Shown: positions 1-10,487 of the stretch, piece after piece
Position numbering within the stretch: the first letter of the stretch is position 1
How the letters are laid out: every line of letters begins with the position of its first letter
NCBI RefSeq assembly: GCF_965363235.1
Contig: NC_134851.1
Coordinates: 21,232,347-21,296,346, forward strand
Length of the DNA stretch: 64,000 nt
Direction of reading: 5' to 3'
Origin: Mytilus galloprovincialis
Taxonomy: Eukaryota; Mollusca; Bivalvia; Mytilida; Mytilidae
Program-made: the position numbers and the translations under genes
Notes under the pieces: model-generated
Databases searched by the model: none
What the model was told of the DNA's origin: nothing
What the model saw: only the letters and a program-made list of their open reading frames with translations

Positions 1-1515
1 CTCACATACCAACACCATTTATCCTTCGGCCACATATATACCACACTAGCCCATTTACAGATCCAGGCTCTCGTCAACAGGTTCCTCATCTTCAAAAAAG
101 TTCAGGTCGACACAACATCAATCACAGTTTTTTAACCAGAGTTCATCGAGACCTCGCTAAAAACTTACCACAGGCGGTATCAATGGAAACTAGCCAAAGA
201 AGATGGACAAACAGGAGATACCAACAAAAGAACCAGCAACCCTTACAACCCTCTACAATCAAAAATATAGGAAAACTGTCAAAGCCACAAAATGTGACTC
301 TCACTACAAGCTTTTCTTCAACTCCAGCCGTATCAGAAATAATCAACAATTTAGATCTAGAAATACACAAAGAACAAGTTGACCTCATTTCGGATCCTCC
401 TCCTCAGAGCAACCAATTTGTTACCACATCTACTCCAATATAAAATACACAAATCTCTCAAGTGTCTAGCCATCAAACAAATTAACAAATTGCTACCACA
501 GACAATATTCAATCTCCAAATAGAACAGGGAGAAACCTGCAGAACAAAATGAAAGTCTGGAATTATTAGTAGAACCGAGAACATCAGACTAACTACGTGT
601 AATATTGAAGGGATAAAATTCGATACATCCTTTCTCCATTCGCTTCTCGACAACTCCCATATCATTTGTCTCAAATAACACTTCTTCTGGGACTGTCATT
701 CAAACTTCCTCAATAATCTTTTACCTGAATGGGAAAACCATACCAGATGTCATGACTCCATCGAACCACAAAATAGATTCAAAATTCCTAGAGGTCAAGC
801 AGGAGTATCCGTTCTCTGTCCAAAAATTTGGAACAATCATATTAAAAAACTTTCAGACGGAAACGAAAGAATTGTCGCTATTTTATTTACTTCAAATTGG
901 AATATCTGCTTAATTAACACTTACATGCCAACAAGGGAAACTGATTCACAGAATGAATATGGAGACTATTTGGGTATAATCAACTCAATTATAGAGAAAT
1001 ATCAATCAAGTAATTGTATGTGGAGATCTAAATGTCACTCTTTCTACTAGTAGGAATAACAAACATGATCTGCTTTCGAAACAATTTGTTCTGGAAATAA
1101 ACCTATCTACTGTTGGAAACAAAAATCTTTCTTCCACCACTCAGGGCAATCTTCTTCTCAGATTGACTTCATACTGACCTACAACAAGGATATTTATAGT
1201 AGATGAGATCTGGGAAAATACATCATATAATGTCTCCTCGCATGTACTTGTCTCAATTGTCACCAATATTGCTGTCCCTCTGCTTGAAACTGTTTCTAAT
1301 CAAAATAAAAATAAAACACTGTTCAAAGACTTAAATGGAACGAGATTGATGAACAACTGTACCGTGATACCTTCTCAGAAAAATTAACTAACATTAGGGC
1401 AGACAAAACAACTTTAGAGAACATTGAAACTCTGACAGCTGTTCTATTATAGCTTCGCATCTGGCAGTCCCAACAAAAATAACCAAGTTAAAAGGTCCAA
1501 AATGGAAAGCTTCAC
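1..1515 (+). pseudogene. LINE relic, upstream part with AP-endonuclease-like domain
   Basis: Decayed first part of a non-LTR retrotransposon ORF2. From about base 595 the translation reads TCNIEGIKFDTSF and then, with stops and frame changes, HIICL, GQAGVSVLCPKIWNN, ICLINTYMPTRETDSQNEY and SQIDFI. These are the blocks of the exonuclease-endonuclease-phosphatase nuclease that nicks target DNA for LINE integration. Near 1340-1515 comes the linker that normally precedes the reverse transcriptase (KWNEIDEQLYRDTFSEKL, then KGPKWKASP). The frame breaks at 1518, where an unrelated interspersed repeat begins; the linker continues at 3230 (YSKWKALGKP). Bases 1-590 are probably the preceding part of the same element (a short open stretch at 183-443), but nothing there is diagnostic. 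It cannot encode a working protein. Clade not assigned. Confidence 0.7.
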
Positions 1516-1517
1516 CG

Positions 1518-2058
1518 AAAAAAGTAAAATCACAAAAAACTGAACTTAGGGGAAAACTAATCGGAAATTCCATAATCACATGGCAAAATCAAATAACAAA
1601 ACACATCAAAAACGAATGGACAAGAACTGTCATACTCCTGACTTGGTACAGGCATTTTCAAATGTAGAAAATGGTGGATTAAACCTGGTTTTATAGCGCT
1701 AAACCTCTCACTTTGATGACAGTCTCATCAAATTCCGTTATATTTACAATGATGCGTGAAATACACAGACATAATAAATAAAATAGTCAAAATATGGGTA
1801 CAGCTGTCATTATGGTGTAACAATTTAAAAAAAAACAATTTAATAGAACACAAAAACATCCACATGTATCTACAAACACATTCATTGATTCGCATGTCTG
1901 ACGTCAGATAAGATTATACGTCACATATATTTGTCGTTCAATGTATATACAAACAATTTTAAAATTTCACATGCAATGTTAGCATTCAGGGTTAAATAAT
2001 CAAAAGCATGTTAGAATTAATTTCAGAAATAGACCGAGATTTAAAATAGTCCAAAGGT
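1518..2058 (+). repeat. Interspersed repeat copy inserted in the LINE
   Basis: The first ~150 bases match the reverse complement of 50985-51125 almost base for base (shared core ACATGGCAAAATCAAAT and CAAAAACGAATGGACAAG). They continue into a 'GGTGGATTAAACCTGGTTTTATAG' tail type that also recurs, diverged, at 21853-21960 and 40840-40900. No open frame of note. It separates two collinear halves of the LINE, so it is younger than that element. Related shorter stretches lie at 12030-12120, 21355-21445 and 40340-40437. Confidence 0.7.
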
Positions 2059-3225
2059 TATATATGTCGTGTACATTTTATTATTTTGTACAGGTTATTA
2101 CTTGTACAAATATTTTATACAAGTAATTACTTGTATGAAGCCATCATACAGGTTATTACTTGTACAAATATAATTGTACAGGTAATTACCTATACAATTT
2201 TTGTGGAGAAAAAGATAATAACTTGTACAACTCACTATTTTTTTAGTGATATTTGTTTCTTCTTATTTAAAACTCTTATCTTTGAGTTTGTTAGTCTGGA
2301 TTTTTTTTTCAATTGTTTATTAGTATTGATTTTGAAGTTTACAGACGAACGACCGACGCAAAGAAATAACATAAGCTAACATGGCAAATTTAGCTAAACA
2401 GCTTGATGCCACTTACGGACTTCTTTTTTGTCTTTTAATTGTGCAGTACACTATATTTGGTGATCCTGGTAGTGCATGGTCCACTTTTTTTCAAAACACA
2501 CTGTTCACACATCTGAATGAAAAGTCTGATAATTTCTCTGCTGATATTGGAATATTTTTTTTAACTCCTTATATAGCCTCGCTCCATGCTCAACTCCAGA
2601 ATGTGCAGGTCTAATCAAAGGGTAAAGTTTATCTACTGTACAATAATAAATTATTTCGTCTCCTTTGCGAATAACTTTTTCAAGTCCTGCTACACTTAAA
2701 GCATCATAGACATCATACTGCCTTTAGAAATATCTTTGAATTCAGTCTTTTTGAAACTCAATTTTGCTTCTTTTACATAACTAAAAGTCTCTCTGTATCT
2801 TTCACATGTAAAAATTTAATTATTTATTATCATCACACAATTAAGTTATTTCATCATGAAATTTCTTTTCTATACTGTTTTCCAATTACACTTTAGTTTT
2901 GACTACTAAACTGAACAGTTTTTCTCATATATTTGTTATATAAAATGTACTCACACATTGAAAGTTTGTACCTTTTTGCTAATTTATAAATTATTTGTTA
3001 ATAGAGAAACGATTTGTTGTGAATTTCAATTAGACCAAGGTAAAATAACGATTTGTACAAGTTATTATCTTTTTCTCAGTAAAAATTGTACTAGTAATTA
3101 CTTGTACAATTTTTTTTTGTACAAGTAATAACCTGTATGATGGGTCCATACAAGTAATTACTTGTATAAAATGTTTGTACAGGTAATAACCTGTACAAAA
3201 TAATAACATGTACACGACATATATA
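2059..3225. mobile_element. Non-autonomous DNA element with palindromic TIRs
   Basis: Bases 2059-2240 and 3041-3225 are inverted copies of each other (outer ends TATATATGTCGTGTACA and its complement), so this is a 1.17-kb element with ~180-bp terminal inverted repeats and possible TA flanks. Each TIR is built from repeated units of the type TTGTACAAGTAATTACTTGT, which are themselves palindromes. The interior (2240-3040) has one 77-codon open frame (2381-2614, MANLAKQLDATYGLL...) with no recognisable domain. I see no transposase, so it is classed as MITE-like. It sits beside the repeat that interrupts the LINE. Confidence 0.75.
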
Positions 3226-3229
3226 TGTA

Positions 3230-4234
3230 ATTTATAAGAAAGTCAGAAAAAATCTCAAAACCATCAAACAGCTCTATTCTAAATGGAAAGCTCTGGGCAA
3301 ACCAGAAAATCATCAAAGCAAGCAAGATCTCAAAATTGAAAACAAGAAACTTCGTAGTCAACAAAGACAAGAAATGCAACTGACAGAAGAAAACTATATG
3401 AGCAAATTATGGACAATCCTCCATCTGAACTCTTCTTCAAACTTATTAATATAACTAATATGACAACTCGTATCTGGAACTCTGCCAAATAAGACAGAAA
3501 ATAGTTAAAGAAACTTTTAGTCAGAATATGCCATCAATTGACCCATACACAGAAAAGGAAGTAAAATAAGCAATTGAGTACTTTTATTAAACACAAGAAA
3601 ATCAGCGGACGAACATGGAATCTCTGCAGAACATCTAAACTTTGCTTAACATACTGTTGTACCAGCGCTGACAAAATTTTTCAATAAAATCTTGCAGGAA
3701 AGAAAAGTCCCAGTTGACTTCAAATCCGGAATTTTGACGCCAGTCTAACAGAACGAAGAAAATCCATCTCTTGTTAATAGTTACCGTGGCATCAATGTGA
3801 TTCCGGTACTTTCTAAACTACACGGATTCTGCATCCTTGGCAAACGCTTTATTAACTCTGGTACTGACTCACAATTTGGATTTACTGCAGGTCTTTGGCT
3901 ACTCTTCACAAGTCTGATAATCTCAGAGTGTAGATGTGAAATAAGCAATGCATTATCCTTACATCTTGCTACTGTCGACGTTCAATCAGCTTTCGATGTC
4001 GTTCAACATAAATAAAGGCAACAGTAGTATACCGCTGTTTAAAACTCATAACTCATAATATTTAATAGAAATAAATATTGGAACATACCATTCTTCTTGG
4101 TCGTGGAACACACCCATATATATGGTTACTTATCAAAGACTTCTACAGCGGACTTACCTCCAAAGTTAAATGGCAGGGAGAATTCAGTGACAGCTTTAAC
4201 ATCCAACAAGGAGTTAGACAAGAGGGTCTTCTAG
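3230..4234 (+). pseudogene. LINE relic, reverse transcriptase N-terminal part
   Basis: Continuation of the LINE at 1-1515. With frameshifts and stops the translation gives SKWKALGKPENHQSKQDLK, KLRSQQRQEMQLTEENYMSK, RKSADEHGISAEHL, FNKILQERKVPVDFKSGIL, NSYRGINVIPVLSKL, FGFTAGL and LATVDVQSAFDVVQHK. Then, after a short repeat insertion at 4010-4070, WLLIKDFYSGLTSKVKWQGEF and NIQQGVRQEG. These are reverse-transcriptase fingers/palm blocks, including the catalytic-aspartate block (VDVQSAFD) and the QGVRQ block. The sequence stops inside the palm at 4234, where another interspersed repeat starts. Confidence 0.8.
4010..4070 (-). repeat. Short interspersed repeat fragment (AGCGGTATACTACTGTTGCC family)
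   Basis: Reverse-complement copy of a family whose longer (+) copies end at 62055 (GAACAGCGGTATACTAC) and 43865 (AATAGCGGTATACTATT). It interrupts the LINE reverse-transcriptase frame between VQSAFDVVQHK and the next RT block. Confidence 0.6.
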
Positions 4235-4533
4235 CAAATAAACTCATCATAGATACCAGAACTAAATTTTGTATATACGCCAGACGCGCGTTTCGTCTAC
4301 AAAAGACTCATCAGTGACGCTCGAATCCAAAAAAGTTAAAAAGGCCAAATAAAGTACGAAGTTGAAGAGTATTGAGGACCAAAATTCCTAAAAGTTTTGC
4401 CAAATCCAGCTAAGGTAATCTATGCCTGAGGTAGAGAAGCCTTAGTATTTCAAAAATTCTTAAATTTTGTAAACAGTTAATTTATAAATATAACCATATC
4501 AATGATAATTTATGTCGGCACAAAAAGTGCTGC
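4234..4533 (+). repeat. Interspersed repeat, CGCGCGTTTCGTCTAC family, copy 1
   Basis: 300-bp copy of a family present at least five times in the window (also 40437-40790, 43155-43400, 55335-55510 and 58356-58526). It opens with AAACTCATCATAGATACCAG, carries CCAGACGCGCGTTTCGTC and continues to TAACCATATCAATGATAATT. It separates the RT block at 4225 from the YADD-type block at 4640, so it inserted into the LINE. Non-coding. Confidence 0.8.
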
Positions 4534-5325
4534 ACTCACCTATATAAAATATTTGTTGAAGATCTTCTCAAATAATTGGAAGAAAACTGCCTAGGCTTTC
4601 TATAAGGCGCAATATACTGTGTTTCAACATTTGCAGCGTGTGCTGATGATGTAGCACTACTGAGCACAAATCAAGAAGAACTACAAAGATATGCAAATCA
4701 ACATCAGTATACTATTCATCCAACTTAATCCAAAATATCCACTATAAAGCATAAAAAAAAATCCCGAGCCATACTCCTGGAACATGTCAGGAAATGCAAT
4801 ATCTGCATCGGAAGAAACTGTACATATGGCTATAAAACGAACAGACAGAAAGGAATGTGCTATCAACATAGAGGCACGCATCAAATCTGCAAGAAGAACC
4901 AAGTATGCTCTAATATTAATAAACTCAGGTCTACATGGAACCAACGGCTTAAATCCCAAAATCTCCGTTACAATATACAAAAGCTATGTATTGCCTATAC
5001 TCCTATATGGCTTGGAAGTCCTCACTCTTATTAAAGAGACAAATATCCTTCAATTCCAAAAATTTTAAAAGCTTCTGTTATCAATCAATCTTACTGCTAC
5101 AACGATACAATCTGCCAAACATTATTGATCCTAATAGAAAACTGTCTTCAAAAGTTGTATGGAAAAAACCTGAGATCCACAATCAACAAATACTGGACCT
5201 CTGAACTAGTGGAAGATATTAGCAAGCAAAATCGAGAGAATTGTGCAAATGATAATACAAGCATAAAAATTAGCACGAAGCATCATTATATATACTTTTT
5301 AAGAAAAAACTGCAGACCATGAAAA
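4534..5325 (+). pseudogene. LINE relic, reverse transcriptase C-terminal part
   Basis: The third segment of the LINE that begins at base 1. Near 4620-4680 the translation gives FAACADDVALLSTNQEELQRYANQ, the second catalytic-aspartate block of a non-LTR reverse transcriptase (ADD box). Then 4784-5068 reads MSGNAISASEETVHMAIKR, ARIKSARRTKYALI and YKSYVLPILLYGLEVLTL, the thumb/connection region typical of LINE ORF2. The decayed tail runs to about 5320. Stops and frame changes occur throughout. No 3' tail or target duplication could be identified. Confidence 0.75.
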
Positions 5326-6070
5326 ACTATCATTTTTTCAAGATGGCCACGGCCTGTTTTTTTCCAGTTCGAAAATAGTTATTTTTCTGGGAAAACTTTT
5401 TCTTTTAATTCTTCATTTGAAAACAATTATTATGGTTTGGTGGCTACATTCCTTGCATGTGATGTATTTAATAGAAATAAATATTGCGCATGCGCGAAAA
5501 ATGTAACAAAATTCACACATTATTTTAAGTTTATGAAACAAATGCTTTTATCAATTTTGCGCATGCCCAAAATATTTATAGACATACAGAGGGATTTTCG
5601 CCCATTACCAGGGCACAATGATGTAAATCGTAGTTCATCTAACAAACGAGGATTTGAATTTCTTAAACATATCTTGGTCGTCATTTAATTCCTTTAAAAA
5701 TCTATTCTCTTCTATTCAAGTAAGTGTAACTTCTATGATGCCACTGTTTGAAAACACGGCCAATCAGTTGAATTGACCAAGCATTTGATGGATAAGGTGA
5801 AAAAAAGTGGTTAACTTTCAAAATCCCAGCCAAACATCAATTATACATGTAGCTGCAGATCACCCACCTTTGGCATTGCCTAAGCAAATTCAGTGGGAAT
5901 GGCCAGATTTGTACAGGGAAGATAAGTTTATCGTAACGTTTGGTGAATAGTACATTGAAATTGCTTGTTTAAAAAAATTGGTGATATATTGCATAAAAGT
6001 GGATTGACTTGTGTCCTCACTGAAGCCGATATTGCAACACCAAGATCGTCATATTACAGTCATGTCTATT
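5326..6070. other. Unannotated intergenic DNA
   Basis: AT-rich sequence with one 83-codon open frame (5437-5688) lacking any recognisable domain. It may be the 5' end of the decayed gene-family copy that follows. Nothing else recognised. Confidence 0.4.
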
Positions 6071-6072
6071 AA

Positions 6073-7335
6073 ATGTGCCTAGGATTAGACAGGCGCTCGA
6101 GGTTACTGTGTGTGTTTTGCTTGAATCATAAATGTCTAAACACAGAAAATATAGCACATGACTCTGTGTCGTTCGATTATTTGATAGACTGGGTTAAGGG
6201 AAGAGAGACATCTAGACCACAATGGAATTTTTGGCGTTCAATTATGAATCTATCAGAACTTCTTGAGCTTTCGGTCGTGCTCTCATTTTATGATTCAGAT
6301 ATCGTACCTCACAATCAGTGCATATCAAGCATGATACCGTATATTTTGGTCCATATCGTATTAATCATGCTCGATGGTTACGGATCCATCTCCGAGATAT
6401 TCCTTCCCTTCACGAACTTCACCCACAAGGTGGCAATAGAATTTGCAAATGGTAATTTCATGGTACGTAAGACCAACAAGTTGTTTTCTTATATCAAAAT
6501 TGATCAGGCACAAAAACAGAATAATGCAATTGTGAAGGCCGATGTTGGTACCATCGAAAATCCCTTTAAGACGATGGATGAATGGATGGAAGTCAGTAGA
6601 CTGGTAGATGAATTTGAAAGATCTAGTTGTTTGAGTCATTCTAAAACAGATGAACGACATTATGAAGACTCTACAAAATACAAAAGAATTTCTTTGAAGT
6701 ATTAACGGCTTTTGAAAGTGATGAACGTGTTTGGAAATCCCTTTTTTCTTTTTTTTTAGAACAGTCGTAAGATTTGTACAAAATTGACTCTTTCAAGGAA
6801 ATTGTTGACTCGGCAACCGGTGAGATATGTATATAAACTCCAAAATATTGGCTCCGAACAAAACGAAGAACTTTTGAAGCAAAAGCAAAACGTCGGAGAA
6901 TCTGCTTTTTACAAAAACTGTATAACCAGATAAAAAAAAACTATTTCCTATTAAAGCCGTCACATGAAAATGGAAATGTCTTTATCAAAAAACAAAGCTG
7001 AAGAACATGAAAAGTGATTGCGATCTCTTTTCTAGATTTTTAATTTCTTGTCAAAGTAGACAGTATGATTTGGAAGATTTTCTAAACCATGTAAACCAAA
7101 TTACTCCTTTGTCTTCGTCTAAGAATGTCACTTTAAACAGTGTTTTTAGATTGCAGCAAATTGGTATGCTTGAAACATTGTGCGATTTGCCATCAACTAA
7201 TCCAAATTCTGGCGCATTTATTCTTGGTTGGCCACCACATGCAAAAATATTTGATGATTGTGCACATGATGTCATACTGCCTTATAAAAAATCTTGCATC
7301 GATAAGTATTTAAGAGTATCTGATGTTTACTAAAT
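6073..7335 (+). pseudogene. Decayed copy of a multicopy mollusc gene family
   Basis: Two open stretches, 6073-6705 (210 codons) and 7007-7333 (108 codons), are pieces of one protein. The first reads DYLIDWVKGRETSRPQWNFWRS, then (partly in another frame, INHARWLRIHLRDIPSLHELHP) and EFANGNFMVRKTNK. The second reads DLFSRFLISCQSRQYDLEDFLNHVNQ and KIFDDCAHDVILPYKKS. From recall, this arrangement (xSRPQWDFWxS, a GNFVVxRT-like segment, then an xDLFxRLFISCQxR-like segment and a DYAxxVFLPYI-like segment) occurs in large families of uncharacterised proteins in bivalves and cnidarians that look mobile-element associated. Function unknown. Frames are broken by stops and shifts. The region 9540-10380 may hold the downstream part of the same or a second copy. 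Confidence 0.45.
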
Positions 7336-7559
7336 TATTAAACCATTGTGATGACGTCAGCCTATTCATTTACCGTGGATTCTTTTTCTAGAATCAACGC
7401 TTCCTAAATCTGTCGCTGAAATGGTCAGGGCAAATTATATTCAATTGTTTCCTTTGTTTGCCTAATTTCATTTAGTTTGAATTGGCCAATTTAATGATTA
7501 ATGTTCACTAATGGAATTATTTTAAAAACTTACCTTTTATTTTTTGTAATTTCTATATG
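7336..7559. other. Intergenic DNA with half of a hairpin motif
   Basis: At 7370-7410 the bases CCGTGGATTCTTTTTCTAGAATCAACGCTT resemble, in two blocks, the right arm of the 9434-9534 hairpin (GGTTTC/CTTTTTC, AGAATCAACGCTT). Nothing else recognised. Confidence 0.3.
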
Positions 7560-7655
7560 CCTTCACTGGGATTCGAACTCGTCCATGAATATTGTGTCGT
7601 GGTACTGACACCAACATGTCGACGAAACCTCACGACTACCAATGGGTTACGATCT
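7560..7655 (-). repeat. tRNA-derived SINE-like sequence
   Basis: On the minus strand a TAGTCGTGAGG A-box-like segment is followed ~50 bases later by GTTCGAATCCC, a near-perfect RNA polymerase III B box. The same pairing occurs on the plus strand at 8735-8860 (TAGCCGCGAGG ... GGTTCGAATCC), so these look like two copies of one tRNA-derived family placed on either side of the large inverted repeat. The cloverleaf is not intact, so it is not called a tRNA gene. Confidence 0.45.
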
Positions 7656-7983
7656 AAATGTCTAATTTATATATATAAATAAATATATGAGTCTGAAAGA
7701 TTGTGTAACAATACCGATAAATAGATGGAAAACAAAATACTAAAAAGTGTTGAATATCATTGCACAAAGATGGAAAAACTGAACAGATGATATAAATTAT
7801 ACAATAATTGCAAATATTTCGGCTCAACAAATGGCCTTCTTCGGTGACAAAAGTTTTAACAATAATAAGATATAATGTATAAGGTGTAAACATAGATCAC
7901 TAATAATACAGGTAAGTTTTGGTCGATTGATTTTAATCCAAAATCCTGAATATAATAATATAAACACTAGACTGTAAATTTAA

Positions 7984-8115
7984 TTATTTCTTTCTATTGA
8001 TTCCATCTGGATGGAGGACACCCAGTGTTTTTATCCAAAACCTCTCCCGATTTTCTCTTTGCCTATTTTGCCATGTACAATCCTGTTCGATCACAAGGAT
8101 CTTCATGTGATCAAA
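7984..8115 (-). pseudogene. Penelope-like GIY-YIG endonuclease C-terminus, left arm
   Basis: Mirror copy of the 8132-8263 frame: the last ~43 codons and stop of a GIY-YIG-type endonuclease tail, truncated at the hairpin loop. See the right-arm entry for the residues. Confidence 0.5.
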
Positions 8116-8131
8116 TCACAATCTGAAAGAT

Positions 8132-8263
8132 TTTGATCACATGAAGATCCATGTGATCGAACAGGATTGTACATGGCAAGATAGGCAAAGAGAAAATCGG
8201 GAGAGGTTTTGGATAAAAACACTGGGTGTCCTCCATCCAGATGGAATCAATAGAAAGAAATAA
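8132..8263 (+). pseudogene. Penelope-like GIY-YIG endonuclease C-terminus, right arm
   Basis: Open frame from the inverted-repeat loop to TAA at 8261, translating to HVIEQDCTWQDRQRENRERF followed by WIKTLGVLHPDGINRKK. The pattern of arginine-rich helix, E-x-FWI-x-x-L and x-L-x-P-x-G-I/L-N at the C-terminus is what I expect of the GIY-YIG endonuclease that ends the ORF of Penelope-like retroelements. That family primes on nicked target DNA, and 5'-truncated or inverted partial copies are common in it. The downstream region carries GAAGAAGGCCATTTGTTGAG. There is no start codon or upstream reverse transcriptase here, so it cannot be functional. Confidence 0.55.
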
Positions 8264-8734
8264 TTAAATTTACAGTCTAGTGTTTATATTATTATATTCA
8301 GGATTTTGGATTAAAATCAATCGACCAAAACTTACCTGTATTATTAGTGATCTATGTTTACACCTTATACATTATATCTTATTATTGTTAAAACTTTTGT
8401 CACCGAAGAAGGCCATTTGTTGAGCCGAAATATTTGCAATTATTGTATAATTTATATCATCTGTTCAGTTTTTCCATCTTTGTGCAATGATATTCAACAC
8501 TTTTTAGTGTTTTGTTTTCCATCTATTTATCGGTATTGTTACACAATCTTTCAGACTCATATAATTTTTCCTGTTTGTGTAGTATTGTCAATTTTGATGA
8601 TCCAATACCTATTAAGTTTACTGGTTGGTAGATTCTTATAGACTCTATAAATAAATATATAATATACATCGGGACAACGGACACACAGTGCTTGTACCTT
8701 TATATATTCATAATAGGCAATCGTATAGTATGAG

Positions 8735-8860
8735 TTGCTAGCCGCGAGGTTCCATGGTTAAGATCAATGAGTTAGCGGTAAGGATTTGTCGGTTTAGGTT
8801 CGAATCCCTGTAGTCTCTTGTTGTCCCTATTCTCTAGTTTTCCTGTTTTTCTCCTTTTTT
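8735..8860 (+). repeat. tRNA-derived SINE-like sequence
   Basis: Carries TAGCCGCGAGG (A-box-like, 8739-8749) and GGTTCGAATCC (B box, 8797-8807), followed by a T-rich stretch. It is opposite in orientation to the copy at 7560-7655. No intact cloverleaf could be drawn, so it is more likely a SINE head than a tRNA gene. Confidence 0.5.
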
Positions 8861-9433
8861 TGTAAGTTTTTGTGGATATTTTGTGTAATAAAAGCGAGTT
8901 TGATCGTTTATTATCGTATCATTGGTGGCTATTCCACATGTTTGAAACGAAAATCATTACATTCTATTTGTCCATTTTTGTTTGTAAAATTAATATAGTT
9001 TGATTTCATCTGTTTTACTTTATAATTTATAATGTATATTCGCAAATTCCTATTCTAGAAAATCGTGATGTGCCTATAAATAGGCTTCTTGTTAGAAATT
9101 TCGGAAACATACGTAATATAATATATACTATAAATATGCTCTTTGTCGGGTTGTTGTCCCTTTGACATATTCCCCGTTTCCATTCTCTATTTTATTAGAA
9201 ATGTGATCGAATATGTCTATAACACATAAGATATAGATGCCCGATAATATGTAGATATTAAAGGGCAGACGTGTTGTGTTATATTTGTATTATTTAACCA
9301 TTGCATTGTGATATTTAATTTATTGTAATGCATCGTTTGACACGATAACATGGTTATTTAAACTCACTTACAATACCGTCTAATTAAGAATAGGCTTTAA
9401 TTTTGAAAAGACATTATCACAATAGTTTAAGTT
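8861..9433. other. Intergenic DNA with a short repeat fragment
   Basis: AT-rich and mostly featureless. Bases 9130-9200 (GTCGGGTTGTTGTCCCTTTG ... CCATTCTCTATTTTATTA) match the end of a longer copy at 46200-46375, a mussel-type interspersed family. Confidence 0.5.
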
Positions 9434-9534
9434 ATAGATACAATGGATAAGCGTTGATTCATGAAAAACAAACCATTCGCCCTCCGGGCTCATGGTTTCT
9501 TTTTCAAGAATCAACGCTTATCCATTGTATCTAT
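9434..9534. repeat. Foldback hairpin, ~43-bp stem
   Basis: Bases 9434-9476 (AGATACAATGGATAAGCGTT...) pair with 9492-9534 (...AACGCTTATCCATTGTATCT) around a GC-rich 15-base loop (CGCCCTCCGGGCT), with about three mismatches. Such a stem could be a small foldback transposon. It lies at the start of an open frame (9461-9868) whose first codons are therefore repeat-derived. Confidence 0.75.
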
Positions 9535-9539
9535 ATCAC

Positions 9540-10390
9540 ATAATTTAAAGGCTGGACCGAGAAAAAGCCAAGGTGCTGGTGCTAGACGGAAATTTGTTGG
9601 TTCTGTTAGAACGCCAAGGGTTTGGAGTAGTCTCTATGAACAAGATGAAGATGACAACAAAATGGAATGGTTCAAGTATCTAGCCGACATAATTGATTTT
9701 TTAAAGATTAACAAAAATGCTTATCTTACTGAAGGTGAGATATTCTTTGCAATTTCAATACGGATACTTCCCAGCTATCCCTTTATAACCACGAACAAGC
9801 AGATACGCGTATGTTTGTCCATGATTAGTTTGCTGCTGAAAATGGTTGATAAAAGTAAATTTAAGTAATACTGACATAGATTTAGTAGTATTAGGGATTG
9901 CAGCTCTCGCCTCGCAGTATTAGGTATGGACAAATTGTGGATAGGTTTTTGAAGGAATAAAGACTTTCGATGGCTTCATGTTTATGACATATCAAATGTG
10001 TTTGGTCCTCGTACAGCTGCTATTCTTTCCTTTCATGCATTCTGTGAATAGGAAATTGATGAGGTAAGCTTGGCAGACATAGCAAGTATTTCCAGATGTA
10101 ACGAATGTTTTTGCTCGCTTTAATTTTGAATGAAGACACATACATGGACATCATAGAAACATTTGCTTGAATCATGTACGGCAACATAAACATTTGCTGT
10201 TGACAAGGCACGATTGGAATCATTTGTCTGGAAGCAGCGCCCTTACGAGTGCTATGTGCCGTGTGCTATTCGGCATACCAGAATTTCTCTTCCGGAGCAC
10301 ACTAAAAGAGGAGCATATCAAGGTGGACTCAACCGGATTTATGCATTCAACAGGTTCACGTACCAAGTCATGAACACTGGATTTGGGTGA
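9540..10390 (+). pseudogene. Possible downstream part of the decayed mollusc gene family
   Basis: The open frame 9461-9868 ends in an unrecognised segment (RKSQGAGARRKFVGSVRTPR, EWFKYLADIIDFLKINKNAYL). Around 9965-10030 a broken frame gives FRWLHVYDISNVFGPRTAAILSFHAFCE, which recalls the 'lpGFHAFTGCDT' block of the uncharacterised family noted at 6073-7335. Near 10290-10370 another gives EHTKRGAYQGGLNRIYAFNR, recalling its 'KRAxYQxG' block. The match is from memory and weak; the frames are interrupted. It could equally be an unrelated relic. Confidence 0.3.
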
Positions 10391-10487
10391 AAGAAAAAAA
10401 AAACAATGACAGTTGAAAAATAAAATGGACTAACAAAACAGCGGTTTTGATAACTGTAACTCTATAATATATCAATGACCGCCGTGG

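Larger units (their letters stand above)
7684..8563. repeat. Giant near-perfect inverted repeat (2 x 432 bp)
   Basis: Bases 7684-8115 and 8132-8563 are reverse complements of equal length with only a few mismatches that I found by eye, separated by a 16-base loop (8116-8131). Each arm carries the last 43 codons of an endonuclease ORF followed by a ~300-base 3' region. The structure is two 5'-truncated copies of the same retroelement 3' end joined head to head. The 79- and 95-codon open frames in the arms (7654-7893 minus, 8354-8641 plus) are mirror images lying in the 3' region and are not genes. Confidence 0.9.

Noticed and set aside
7654-8641. Two ORFs with an identical N-terminal 70 residues on opposite strands
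   Set aside because: They are mirror images in the arms of the inverted repeat and lie in the 3' region after the endonuclease-like stop codon.
8735-8860. tRNA gene
   Set aside because: Good B box, but no acceptor, D or anticodon stems could be drawn. More like a SINE head.
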